In this document: positions 42,786 to 51,808 of the stretch, in pieces
How positions within the stretch are numbered: the first letter of the stretch is position 1
Layout: each line of letters begins with the position of its first letter
Source of the DNA: an uncultured Bacteroidaceae bacterium
GTDB lineage: Bacteria > Bacteroidota > Bacteroidia > Bacteroidales > Bacteroidaceae
Assembly (NCBI GenBank): GCA_905235575.1
Contig: CAJOLZ010000006.1
Coordinates: 1 to 64,000, forward strand
DNA length: 64,000 nt
Reading direction: 5' to 3'
The notes under the pieces: generated by a model
Told to the model about the DNA's origin: nothing
The model's database searches: none
What the model saw: only the letters and a program-made list of their open reading frames with translations
Made by a program: the position numbers and the translations under genes

Positions 42786-44891
42786 TTACCAAATGTCTTC
42801 TGGTTCATTGGGATTATCGTATACTTCCTTCGGGCAATACTCCAAACCGTCCATGTAGAATTCAGCTGTAGTTCTGTCAAGCACTGCCTTGAATTTGATG
42901 TAATACGTCTTGTCTGGGTCGAGCATGCGACGTGTCACCACGTGGCGCACGATGTTGCTGCTGGCATTCTCGCGTGAATTGGCCGATACATTCTTGCGGT
43001 ATATGGCCAGTTCGCCTTTCATGAATCCCTTGGAATGCATCTGTTTGTCGGTCTCGGCATTGTAATCGTCGTCGTTTGCAACATCGGCACGCCAGCCTGT
43101 ACGGGGGTCTTCGCCGCCCATCGTAAGGTCAACAGGGATGCCGGTGACAGGAAGATTGTTCGGGTCTTCACCGAAGTATATCTGTGCCACACCACGGTTC
43201 TCGTTGGAGAGGACACGATAGCGAACTTCGTATGTTCCGCGTCGAGGTACAGGCGGAAGCTTGAACATCAGTTCCCAACGACCTACACACTTTACTTCGT
43301 CGCCGCAGTAGGAACCGAATCCGTATCCGTAGACATTATAATACACGAAGTTGGAACCTTCGTTGATAGAAAGGTTGTCCAGATATTTGAACTCGGTATC
43401 GCAGGGGAAATGAACCCACTGGTGGGGAGCATCGGTCAGCGATACGCGGCGTATGTCATTATTCATAGATTCTGGGAACCAACTCATTGCATCCATGCGG
43501 ATACGCTGCTTGCCGAGGTTGGTACGCGTGGCTTCATCGTAGGCAAGCGGAGTATCGATGCTGTAGATGTAACCATTGATTGATGTGCGGTTCTCCAGTG
43601 TGGGATCTTCCTTGAATACACGTGCGCCCAGTTTGTCTGGGTCGCAGTCAATTTCGTGGCCCGTGCCGCTGCGTGCGTTGTCGATGATGGGGAAGCGGTT
43701 TAGGTAGATTCCGTTCGATTCTGGACTCTCGTACACCTTGAGCAGACGACGTTTTCCCATCGTTACGTAATACTCCATCACGGGGATGGTGTACTTGAGC
43801 GGGTTGGTGGAGTAGTCGTAGCCCAGTTCGCAATAGTGGAACGTCAAGCGGTCGGGTGCAAGCTTGAAGTTGATTATGTGGTAAGTGGTCCACTGATAGA
43901 GCATGTTCTCAGGGGCGGTGTAGTCTGTATTTGCCACCGCTTCGGGATAGTAACCCTGCTCAGCGACCCATGCCTGTATGTCGGCAGGCGTGATTTCTTC
44001 TGCAGTTTTGTTCAGCTTCTCCTCCCAGAACGAGTCTGGTTCGGCAAATATTGTAAAACCATACTTGCGATGTTCAGGGGCGTAGGAGTAGCCTCCGTCC
44101 ATTGTTACAAGTCCCCCTGCAGGGGTCTTCGGGCTGATTATGCCTCGCTGGTATAGGTCTTCGTAAACCTCGTCACGCACCTTCGAGAGTGTGTCCATCA
44201 GTCCGCAGGCATCGCACAACTTTGCCATGACGAGGAAACCTTTGTCATCTCCGCGCATAAAGTTGGCCAGCGTTTCGGCCATCGTCTTCTCATCCGGGGC
44301 AACAACCTTCTCCATCTGGTGAATCACACCATTGAGCGAACGAATGTCACGGTTGCGTATGTTCACGGGGCAGGTACGGTTGATGTATATACTATCGGGG
44401 TTGTCCACGTAGTAGACACTCAGTTTCAGGTCGCGCATATTGGCACGTCCAAACTCGCCGTTGGTCACTCGAGGAAAGTCGTACGTCATGTAGTATTCCT
44501 CGTCGCCACCATCAATAATACTGTTAAAGACGATAACTTTACGAATAGAATCCAACATGATGCTGTCGGAGAATGCATCCCACGATGGAGCATCAATCTT
44601 GCCTTTGTCCACAAGCGTCTGCAGGTAGGCGTGGACAGCCTCATTGGTTGGTGCAAATACCGTATAATTACCACGTGCAGCCAGTAGCTGGTGCAGGGTT
44701 GAGTTGCTTTGTCTGCTTACAGGAGTTATCTGTAGCAGTTTGCAATATTCACTATATTCCTCATGGCTCTGCAGGTAACTCCAGATGGTCACTTCCTTGA
44801 ACACATAGCGGGCCGACTCGTCGATATGTTCCTTACAACTGGTAAAGAGAAGGACTAAGCAGCACGAAAAAAACCAGAATCGTCTTGACAT
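42786..44891 (-). CDS. Fasciclin-domain lipoprotein
   Basis: 701 residues. A lipoprotein signal (MSRRFWFFSCCLVLLFTSC, Cys near 19) is followed by FAS1 domains: YTVFAPTNEAVHAYL and LNGVIHQMEKVV mark the first (about 30-190), and a second divergent one lies near 200-390. The C-terminal 300 residues are beta-rich and may bind a ligand. FAS1 domains mediate adhesion, and in Bacteroidetes such lipoproteins often sit in surface glycan systems. A start three codons upstream (44900) is also possible. CotH follows directly, so the two probably work together. Confidence 0.85.
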   Translation of the reverse strand: MSRRFWFFSCCLVLLFTSCKEHIDESARYVFKEVTIWSYLQSHEEYSEYCKLLQITPVSRQSNSTLHQLLAARGNYTVFAPTNEAVHAYLQTLVDKGKIDAPSWDAFSDSIMLDSIRKVIVFNSIIDGGDEEYYMTYDFPRVTNGEFGRANMRDLKLSVYYVDNPDSIYINRTCPVNIRNRDIRSLNGVIHQMEKVVAPDEKTMAETLANFMRGDDKGFLVMAKLCDACGLMDTLSKVRDEVYEDLYQRGIISPKTPAGGLVTMDGGYSYAPEHRKYGFTIFAEPDSFWEEKLNKTAEEITPADIQAWVAEQGYYPEAVANTDYTAPENMLYQWTTYHIINFKLAPDRLTFHYCELGYDYSTNPLKYTIPVMEYYVTMGKRRLLKVYESPESNGIYLNRFPIIDNARSGTGHEIDCDPDKLGARVFKEDPTLENRTSINGYIYSIDTPLAYDEATRTNLGKQRIRMDAMSWFPESMNNDIRRVSLTDAPHQWVHFPCDTEFKYLDNLSINEGSNFVYYNVYGYGFGSYCGDEVKCVGRWELMFKLPPVPRRGTYEVRYRVLSNENRGVAQIYFGEDPNNLPVTGIPVDLTMGGEDPRTGWRADVANDDDYNAETDKQMHSKGFMKGELAIYRKNVSANSRENASSNIVRHVVTRRMLDPDKTYYIKFKAVLDRTTAEFYMDGLEYCPKEVYDNPNEPEDIW

Positions 44892-44915
44892 AAACAGCAC
44901 ATTAAATAAATAGAA

Positions 44916-44943
44916 GTGAGGAGGGCGTGCATTCCCTCCTCAC
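44916..44943 (-). terminator. Terminator of the GLUG-type repeat protein gene
   Basis: GTGAGGAGGG pairs perfectly with CCCTCCTCAC across an 8-base loop, 12 bases past the stop codon. The T tract is weak. Confidence 0.65.
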
Positions 44944-44954
44944 TTTCACTGAAT

Positions 44955-47900
44955 TTACTTCACGAGCACTTTCTTGCCGTTGATGATGTAGATGCCCTTT
45001 TCGGCTTTCTTCACCTTCTGACCCATCAGGTTGTAGATGGTTGTACCCTGGGTCTTGTCCTCGGCAATAGTATTGATGGCCGTCGGGTTGATGTAACCCT
45101 CGTCGGTCTGGTCAACTACACTTCCGTTGGGGAACGGTATGGGCAGTGCGTCCTCACCCAGCGTTTGTGTCCACTGGATGTTCGTCTGATCGCCGTTCAG
45201 CAGGTAGCAGATCTCTCCGCTGGCCAGCTGTTCTTCGGTTATCTGCGTCGTGTTCACATTCTCGCGTTCGCCGTTCGTGTTCACGAAGTAGCAGTTCACG
45301 CAGTCTCCGTTGGTGTTGTCGTCTGCATGGCGTGCAATGGGACGTGCGTTACCCTGTGTCTGGTCTGTGTCGAAGACGCCCGTTACGAGACAGTTCTCGA
45401 TGGCAATCTTGTTGCCGCACCATCCTACTATACCGGCACAGTTGTATGCCACACCTGTTACATTACCAGAGAAGAGGCAGTTGCGAATCACGTTGCCGTT
45501 GGCGCTGCTGCGTCCGGCAATACCTGCGATGGCACCGTCGCCATTGAATGTTGCAGCAATGTCAGCCGATACCCAGCAGTTCTCCACGGTAGCTCCAAAC
45601 ATTTCGCCGGCAATGACACCTACTTTGTTATAAGCGGCATCGATGATTCCGGCTACATGCAGATTCTTCACTGTGCCATCCAAATAGCGGAACAGACCGT
45701 AGCTGGCTTCTGTGGCAGCGAAGGACACCGTGAGGGTGTGGTATTGTCCATCGAATTCACCGGCATAGTGATTCGATGTGCTGGCGAAGGGAACGAAGCT
45801 GTCAGCAAAGCCACTCATGTCGATGTCGTCAACCAACTTGGCGTTGAGTGTGTTCTCACCACTGTTAACCTTGGCGATGAACCATTGCAGCTGCTCGGGT
45901 GTACCCAACTGATAGTAGCCGTCTACGAGATCAGCCATGTCAGGATTGGGTGTTCCGCAGACGATGCAGATACCGTCGACAAACTGGTGAGATGCAATCG
46001 TTGTGCAGGGCTCATTCTCATAGGTAGCCTCTCCGTCAATCAGGGAGATGCCGTCGCAGTTCAGATTACCATGTATGTAGACAACGCTTCCGGTGGGGTA
46101 GGGTACGGGTGTTGTGTCTTCGCCAATAGTCTGTGTCCACTGGATGTCTTTCTGGTCACCGTTCAGCAGGAAGGTTACCTCACCGCTGGCCAGCTGTTCC
46201 TCAGTCACCTGTGTGGTTCCGTCGTTGTGGTTCACCCACTCGTTTACGAAGTAGCAGTTGATGATGGTCACGTTGCTGGGACGGCGTGCGATGGTGTAGG
46301 AGTAGTTCTCCGAGCTTTCGGGCTTGCAGTTGATGCTACCCGAGAAGAGGCAATTGGTAAGGATGGGGGTTGTATTGTCGCCCGTCCATCCCAGAATGCC
46401 GGCGCAGTTGTAAGCATTTTCACCTTCAATCTTACCATCGAATACGCAGTTGGAGATGGTGCAGACGCCGCTGCTGGCACGGCTCACAATGCCGCCATAA
46501 GCAGAGTCGTCGCTGAGGGTGCTGAGGATGTCTACAGAGATCCAGCAGTTCAGGATGGTACCGCCAAAGATTTCGCCAACGATACCGCCGGTCTTCTTAT
46601 AGCCCGTGTTCACTGTACCGGTGAGGTGCAGGTTCTTGATGGTGCCGCTCAGACCGCCGAAGAGACCGTAGCTTTCGCCGCTGGCAGTATTGTTGATGTT
46701 CAGTGTGTGGTATTGTCCGTCGAATACTCCGGCATACGGTGTACCATTGGAACCAATCATACCGCACTCTACTTCGCTCATGTCAACATCGGCTGTCAGC
46801 ACAGCGCTGGCAGTAGGAGTTCCGCCATTGACAATCGATGCGAACTGTATGAAGTCGAAGGGCGTACCAATCTGGTAGATGCCATCAACCTGCTTGATTG
46901 TGAAGTCAAGTTCTGAGAGATAGTCTTTCTGTGCTTCTTCTGTGGAAGCTGTTCCCTCAGCGTACATAGATTCTATTTTGTCCACAAGTGCATAGAGTGC
47001 CTCTACCTGTTCATCGGTGAGCATGTCAATGCTGGCGTAGAGTAAGGCGTTGGCCTGTTCCATCTGCTCGAACAAAGATACATATGCCTTCTTGCAGTCG
47101 AGCACCTGGAGGAATAGATCTGAGAACTTCTCTACGAGAGCATACTTCTCATTCAGGTCGGTTGTTGTAGCCACAGCCTCAACAGCGGCTGCCAGTCCGT
47201 CCTTCAGAGCCTGTGAGAAGTTGGGATATGCCTTGTAGTCGTCACTCGTGCTGAACTGATAAGTAGTCAGCATCGTGGTGGCACGTGCAGACTGAGATTC
47301 CAGTACGCGGTCGAGTGCATCGCCTGCCTCGTCAATCGTGCCGTGATAGATCAGCTGGATGTTACCGAAGCCGAGCCATTCAGGCTGATTTCCTGTGCCA
47401 GGCTGACGGATGCCGACTGTGAGTGTTCCGTCGGTCACGTTCACGAGTATCGAGTTGTTGTAGCGACCACCCTGGAAGGCGTTGCAGCAGCTGATAATGC
47501 CATGCATCGTGTAGCCCTGCAGGTTACCCTCGGTGTCTGTCACCTGATAGTCGGGCACGTCGCCGGTAATGTGGCAGTTGAAGCCGTCTTGTGCGTCACT
47601 CTCGGGTATCATGTCCTCGATGTTGGCTTGGAAGTAATTGTGCACACCGTTGGCATACAGTGTAGCAGCATAGTTGGTGCTGTAGAAGTCCTCGCTGGGG
47701 TAGGGACGGAAGGCACCGTTCACCTGCAGTTCATAGACACCGTTCTCCAGACCGGTCAGCGTCTGGTACATATCCATCGTGTTGTCGTAGCATTCAGCTG
47801 CGCGTATGTTGCTGGTGGCCGATGAGCCGTAGCCTGTGCCAACCTTGCCTTCCCATCCGTTGAAGCCGTCAACGAAGTCAGGATTCGTCAGCAGACGAGT

Positions 47901-50279
47901 CACGTAGGTACCGGGAACGGGCGAGAAGATAATGACAATCTCCAGCATCTGGTCCACCTTCTTTGTCTCGGCTTTGATTTCCTCTGTGCTCAGTGCGCGT
48001 TCGTCCAGAATGTACTGTGCCTGTCCGTTCGAATACAGTTCGCTGGGGCCGTCATCTCCTTCCAGATAATCTTCCAGTTCGTCGCGCTTTGCGTTCTGCA
48101 GTTCGGGATGTTCTTCGAGATATGCTCCCACTTCTTCAATCTTTTCCTGATATGCGGCGTATGCTGCGGCGTTCTCGTGCAGCGAGTTGCGCAGTTCGTT
48201 GTTGAGTTCGCATGCGGCCATCAGGTCATCGATGTTATCGTAGTTGTTCAGTGTTTCCAGAACTTCGCGGTAGGCATCAACCAAGTCAATCTGTGCAATC
48301 ACGTTCTCGCAATACTCTTCTTCTGCGTAGATAATGTCAGCTGCGTATGCGCGGAAGCTTGCATTGTCATAGGCGTTGCCATATATATCATATATATTAT
48401 ATACGGTAGCGCTGCCAGGTATTGGTGTGGGAACCAGTTCCTCTTCCAACGTCTGGAACCATGTGATGACGCTTTGGTCGCCGTTCAGCAGGTAGCAGAT
48501 TTCTCCGCTGGCCACCTGTTCTGCGGTCACCTGTTTGGTGTTCACGTTGTCGCGGTTGCCGTTCGGGTTCACGAAGTAGCAGTTCACGCAGGCTGCATTG
48601 GTGTTGCCGTCGTCATGACGTGCGATGGGACGTGCGTTACCCTGCGACTGGTCTGTGTCGAAGATGCCGGTCACGAGACAGTTCTCGATGGCAATCTTGT
48701 TGGCGCACCATCCTACCATTCCGGTGCAGTTGTATGCCGTTGCACCTGTTACGTTACCTGTGAAGAGGCAGTTGCGAATCACGTTGCCGTCGGCGCTGCT
48801 GCGTCCTGCGATACCTGCGATGGCACCATCACCGGTGAAGGTGGCAGCGATGTCGGCCGATACCCAGCAGTTCTCTACGGTGGAAGCAAACATTTCGCCT
48901 ACGATGACACCAGTCTTGTTATATGCTGCTTCGAACTTACCGTCTACGTGCAGGTTCTTTACAGTAGCGTTTTGCAGATAGCGGAAGAAGCCGTAGCTGG
49001 CCTCGGTGGCAGCAAAGTCCACGGTGAGGGTGTGGAACTGTCCGTCGAAGATACCTGCGTAGCGGTTGCTATTGGTACCGATGGCGATGAAGCTTTCTGC
49101 AAAGGCTGTCATGTCGATGTCGTTAACCAGCTTGGCATTGATGCCTGTCTCGCCGCTGTTTACGCGGGTTGCAAACCATATCACCTGTTCGGGTATGCCC
49201 AGCTCATAGTAGCCATCCACGAGTTCTGCCATGCCCGGGTCTGCCTGACCGCACATGGTGCAGATGCCGTCCACGTAGTCGTGGGGAGGCAGTTCGGTGG
49301 TCTTCGTGTTCGAGTAGGTTACAGGACTTCCGTCGATGCTCAGACCGATGCAGTTCAGGTTACCGGCGGGATAGATTACCTTGTGTGTAGCGATAGGCAC
49401 AGGGAATTTGTCCACGTCGTCACCCTCCAGGTTCTGGTACCATACCATCTCCTTCTTGCCGATGTTGAGCATGAAGCCCAGTTCACCTGTGGCGAGGAAT
49501 TCTTCGGTCACCTGTGTGGTGTTCACGTTCGTCAGTGTGCCGTTGGGGTTCACATAGTAGCAGTTCACGCAGTCTCCGTTGGTGTTGTCGTCGGCATGGC
49601 GAGCGATGGAACGTGCGTTACCCTGCGACTGGTCGGTTGCGAAGACACCTGTCACGATACAGTTTTCGATGGCAATTTTGTTGCCGCACCATCCAACGAT
49701 GCCGGCGCAGTTGTATGCAGTTTCGCCCGTCACGTTACCTGTGAAGATACAGTCGCGAATCACGTTGCCGTCGGCGCTGCTACGTCCTGCGATACCAGCG
49801 ATGGCACCGTCACCGGTGAAGGTGGCAGCAATGTCGGCCGACACCCAGCAGTTCTCTACGGTTGCTCCGTAGAGTTCGCCTACGATGACGCCTACCTTGT
49901 TATTTGCTGCTTCGTACTTACCGGCCACGTGCAGGTTCTTAATCGTACCGCCTTGCACATAGCGGAAGAGACCATAGCTGGCCTCGTTACTTTTGAGGTC
50001 CACGGTGAGCGTGTGGTACTGTCCGTCGAATGTTCCGGCGTACTTCGCTCCCGAAGAGGCAATCGCCGGACCCGTGTAGGTGGCGATGTCGGCTGTCAGC
50101 ACAGCACTCAGCTCCAGGTTGCCGGCATTCACTGCCAAAGCAAAGTTTTCCATGTCCTCTACGGTGGCAATCTGAACCACACCGTCCTCGATGGTCAGCT
50201 GGTCAAGCGGATCATCTTGGGCCCATGCTGACAGACAGCATATCGCCGCTGTCAGGGATAAGAGTAGTTTTTTTCTCAT
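44955..50279 (-). CDS. Giant secreted GLUG-type repeat protein (1774 residues) with T9SS tail
   Basis: A signal peptide (MRKKLLLSLTAAICCLSAWAQ) starts the protein. Four related beta-helix-like modules lie at about 24-320, 345-640, 1160-1440 and 1465-1715, each with FDGQYHTLTV, IKNLHV, GVIVGE, VENCWVSAD, GIAGR, NCLFTGNV and GIVGW segments, as in GLUG-motif adhesins. Modules 1, 2 and 4 are nearly identical in places, also at DNA level. Linkers carry GxCxxCG pairs. Residues 640-1160 hold a helical region and a galactose-binding-like domain (NPDFVDGFNGWEG). The last 35 residues (YNLMGQKV, GIYIINGKKVLVK) are a T9SS type A sorting tail. Probably a surface adhesin or glycan-binding protein. Confidence 0.88.
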   Translation of the reverse strand: MRKKLLLSLTAAICCLSAWAQDDPLDQLTIEDGVVQIATVEDMENFALAVNAGNLELSAVLTADIATYTGPAIASSGAKYAGTFDGQYHTLTVDLKSNEASYGLFRYVQGGTIKNLHVAGKYEAANNKVGVIVGELYGATVENCWVSADIAATFTGDGAIAGIAGRSSADGNVIRDCIFTGNVTGETAYNCAGIVGWCGNKIAIENCIVTGVFATDQSQGNARSIARHADDNTNGDCVNCYYVNPNGTLTNVNTTQVTEEFLATGELGFMLNIGKKEMVWYQNLEGDDVDKFPVPIATHKVIYPAGNLNCIGLSIDGSPVTYSNTKTTELPPHDYVDGICTMCGQADPGMAELVDGYYELGIPEQVIWFATRVNSGETGINAKLVNDIDMTAFAESFIAIGTNSNRYAGIFDGQFHTLTVDFAATEASYGFFRYLQNATVKNLHVDGKFEAAYNKTGVIVGEMFASTVENCWVSADIAATFTGDGAIAGIAGRSSADGNVIRNCLFTGNVTGATAYNCTGMVGWCANKIAIENCLVTGIFDTDQSQGNARPIARHDDGNTNAACVNCYFVNPNGNRDNVNTKQVTAEQVASGEICYLLNGDQSVITWFQTLEEELVPTPIPGSATVYNIYDIYGNAYDNASFRAYAADIIYAEEEYCENVIAQIDLVDAYREVLETLNNYDNIDDLMAACELNNELRNSLHENAAAYAAYQEKIEEVGAYLEEHPELQNAKRDELEDYLEGDDGPSELYSNGQAQYILDERALSTEEIKAETKKVDQMLEIVIIFSPVPGTYVTRLLTNPDFVDGFNGWEGKVGTGYGSSATSNIRAAECYDNTMDMYQTLTGLENGVYELQVNGAFRPYPSEDFYSTNYAATLYANGVHNYFQANIEDMIPESDAQDGFNCHITGDVPDYQVTDTEGNLQGYTMHGIISCCNAFQGGRYNNSILVNVTDGTLTVGIRQPGTGNQPEWLGFGNIQLIYHGTIDEAGDALDRVLESQSARATTMLTTYQFSTSDDYKAYPNFSQALKDGLAAAVEAVATTTDLNEKYALVEKFSDLFLQVLDCKKAYVSLFEQMEQANALLYASIDMLTDEQVEALYALVDKIESMYAEGTASTEEAQKDYLSELDFTIKQVDGIYQIGTPFDFIQFASIVNGGTPTASAVLTADVDMSEVECGMIGSNGTPYAGVFDGQYHTLNINNTASGESYGLFGGLSGTIKNLHLTGTVNTGYKKTGGIVGEIFGGTILNCWISVDILSTLSDDSAYGGIVSRASSGVCTISNCVFDGKIEGENAYNCAGILGWTGDNTTPILTNCLFSGSINCKPESSENYSYTIARRPSNVTIINCYFVNEWVNHNDGTTQVTEEQLASGEVTFLLNGDQKDIQWTQTIGEDTTPVPYPTGSVVYIHGNLNCDGISLIDGEATYENEPCTTIASHQFVDGICIVCGTPNPDMADLVDGYYQLGTPEQLQWFIAKVNSGENTLNAKLVDDIDMSGFADSFVPFASTSNHYAGEFDGQYHTLTVSFAATEASYGLFRYLDGTVKNLHVAGIIDAAYNKVGVIAGEMFGATVENCWVSADIAATFNGDGAIAGIAGRSSANGNVIRNCLFSGNVTGVAYNCAGIVGWCGNKIAIENCLVTGVFDTDQTQGNARPIARHADDNTNGDCVNCYFVNTNGERENVNTTQITEEQLASGEICYLLNGDQTNIQWTQTLGEDALPIPFPNGSVVDQTDEGYINPTAINTIAEDKTQGTTIYNLMGQKVKKAEKGIYIINGKKVLVK

Positions 50280-50589
50280 AAATAAAAAAATTTGATTAGT
50301 TAGTATTTAGGTTTATTTTATTTTAGTCCATCATATTTTATAGATTTCTCCGTCGGATAGTCCATCGTAGGTTTTTTTCAAAATGATAAAATAATCTGCG
50401 TTTAAGGTCATTTAAGGGTTAACTCGGTAACAAATATATATGGAAAAATGCGATATGCCAAACATTTTATAAGAAAAATTTTACTAGCGTTGAATGAAAC
50501 GATGTATAATTTTGTCGGCAGAATGAGCGATGCGGCTATGTCAATTCGGAGTAGCTCTTTCAGACCGAGGGTGGGGGAGGCTTTGTCCG

Positions 50590-50676
50590 ACCTCCACGGT
50601 GCGGCGTTTGTCGCACCACGTTGCGATGCCTGTCGCACCACGCTGCGTTGCCCGTCGCACCACGGTGCGTTTTTGG
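50590..50676 (+). repeat. 22-bp palindromic repeat array R9 (4 units)
   Basis: Forward orientation; the last three cores carry T, C and G, ending CGCACCACGGTGCG plus five T. It lies in the divergent gap between the giant protein gene and the BtuC-like gene. The rest of 50280-50589 is AT-rich and shows no firm feature. Confidence 0.92.
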
Positions 50677-50726
50677 GCTCGAAACTGAAAAATGGTTTTT
50701 CGTTTTGCGTTTTGCTCGCTTATTCG

Positions 50727-50734
50727 TATTTTTG
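50727..50734 (+). promoter_or_regulatory. -7 box for the btuC-like operon
   Basis: TATTTTTG, 9 bases before ATG 50744, leaving a leader of only a few bases. Confidence 0.6.
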
Positions 50735-50743
50735 CAGTTGGAA

Positions 50744-51766
50744 ATGAGACAGAGAGGAACGATAATACTGCTCGTCACTGCTACGCTGTTGCTTGCCGTG
50801 GCCAATATCCTGTGGGGGTCGCTTCGAATCCCGACCGAGAGTGTTGTGCGCATACTCCTGAGAGACGGCGAGGCGGCCAACCCTGCCTGGCACTACATCG
50901 TATGGGAAAGTCGCATTCCGCAGATGGTGACGGCACTGCTGTGCGGTGCGGCCCTGAGTGTGTGCGGTCTGATGCTGCAGACGCTCTTCCGCAACCCACT
51001 GGCCGGTCCCAGCATCCTGGGCATCGATGCGGGCGCCAATCTCGGTGTGGCACTGGTGATGCTCTCGATAGGCACCAGCCTCTCGGTGGGGAACCTTTCG
51101 GTGGGCGGCTCGGTGCTCGTTGTGGCGGCTGCCATGGTGGGAGCGCTGGCCATCCTGCTCCTTCTGCTGATGCTCTCCCACACGCTCCAGAGCCCCACCA
51201 TGTTGCTCATCACCGGTGTGATTATCAGCTACGTAACCGGTTCCGTCATCTCGTTGCTCAACTACAGCGCCACCGAGGAGGGCGTTCACAACTACATCAT
51301 CTGGGGTATGGGCAATTTCGGGAGCGTGTCGCTCTCCCGACTGCCGCTATATTCCGCTCTCATCGTGGTGGGGCTCGCCGTGGCCACCATGCTCATAAAG
51401 CCGCTGAACGCGCTCCTGCTGGGCGAATATTATGCCGAGAACCTCGGTGTCAACGTGCGGCGAACCCGTACGGTGCTCCTCCTTGCCACGGGCCTGCTGA
51501 CCGCCACAACCACAGCCTTCTGCGGTCCCATCTCGTTTTTGGGCCTTGCGGTTCCGCACATCGCCCGCATGGCACTTCGCACCAGCGACCACCGCATCCT
51601 CATGCCCGGCACCATGCTCGCCGGCGCTGCGCTGACATTGGCCTGCAACCTGCTCTGCACACAACTGCGCCCCGGCAGTGTGCTCCCCATCAATGTCGTC
51701 ACACCCCTCATCGGCGCTCCGGTCATCCTCTATGTGATACTCCGTCAGGACAAGCGCTCGTTTTGA
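50744..51766 (+). CDS. FecCD-family ABC transporter permease, BtuC-like
   Basis: 340 residues with about ten membrane helices. The conserved blocks are RIPQMVTALLCGAALSVCGLMLQTLFRNPLAGPSILG near residue 65-100 and GPISFLGLAVPHIAR near 265, which contacts the ATPase. The family transports cobalamin, heme or ferric siderophores. The B12 assignment is inferred from the riboswitch-controlled BtuF-like gene 11 kb upstream and the ATPase at 53410. There is no riboswitch here. A longer frame from 50621 runs through the repeat array and is not coding. Confidence 0.88.
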   Translation: MRQRGTIILLVTATLLLAVANILWGSLRIPTESVVRILLRDGEAANPAWHYIVWESRIPQMVTALLCGAALSVCGLMLQTLFRNPLAGPSILGIDAGANLGVALVMLSIGTSLSVGNLSVGGSVLVVAAAMVGALAILLLLLMLSHTLQSPTMLLITGVIISYVTGSVISLLNYSATEEGVHNYIIWGMGNFGSVSLSRLPLYSALIVVGLAVATMLIKPLNALLLGEYYAENLGVNVRRTRTVLLLATGLLTATTTAFCGPISFLGLAVPHIARMALRTSDHRILMPGTMLAGAALTLACNLLCTQLRPGSVLPINVVTPLIGAPVILYVILRQDKRSF

Positions 51767-51808
51767 AATGAAACCATACGAATAATCCTTATAAATAAAT
51801 ATAAAGAG

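Noticed and set aside
48108-50231. Long plus-strand frame (707 codons) antisense to the giant repeat protein
   Set aside because: It mirrors the internal repeats of the minus-strand gene and has no start signal or known domain. The minus-strand frame has a signal peptide and sorting tail.
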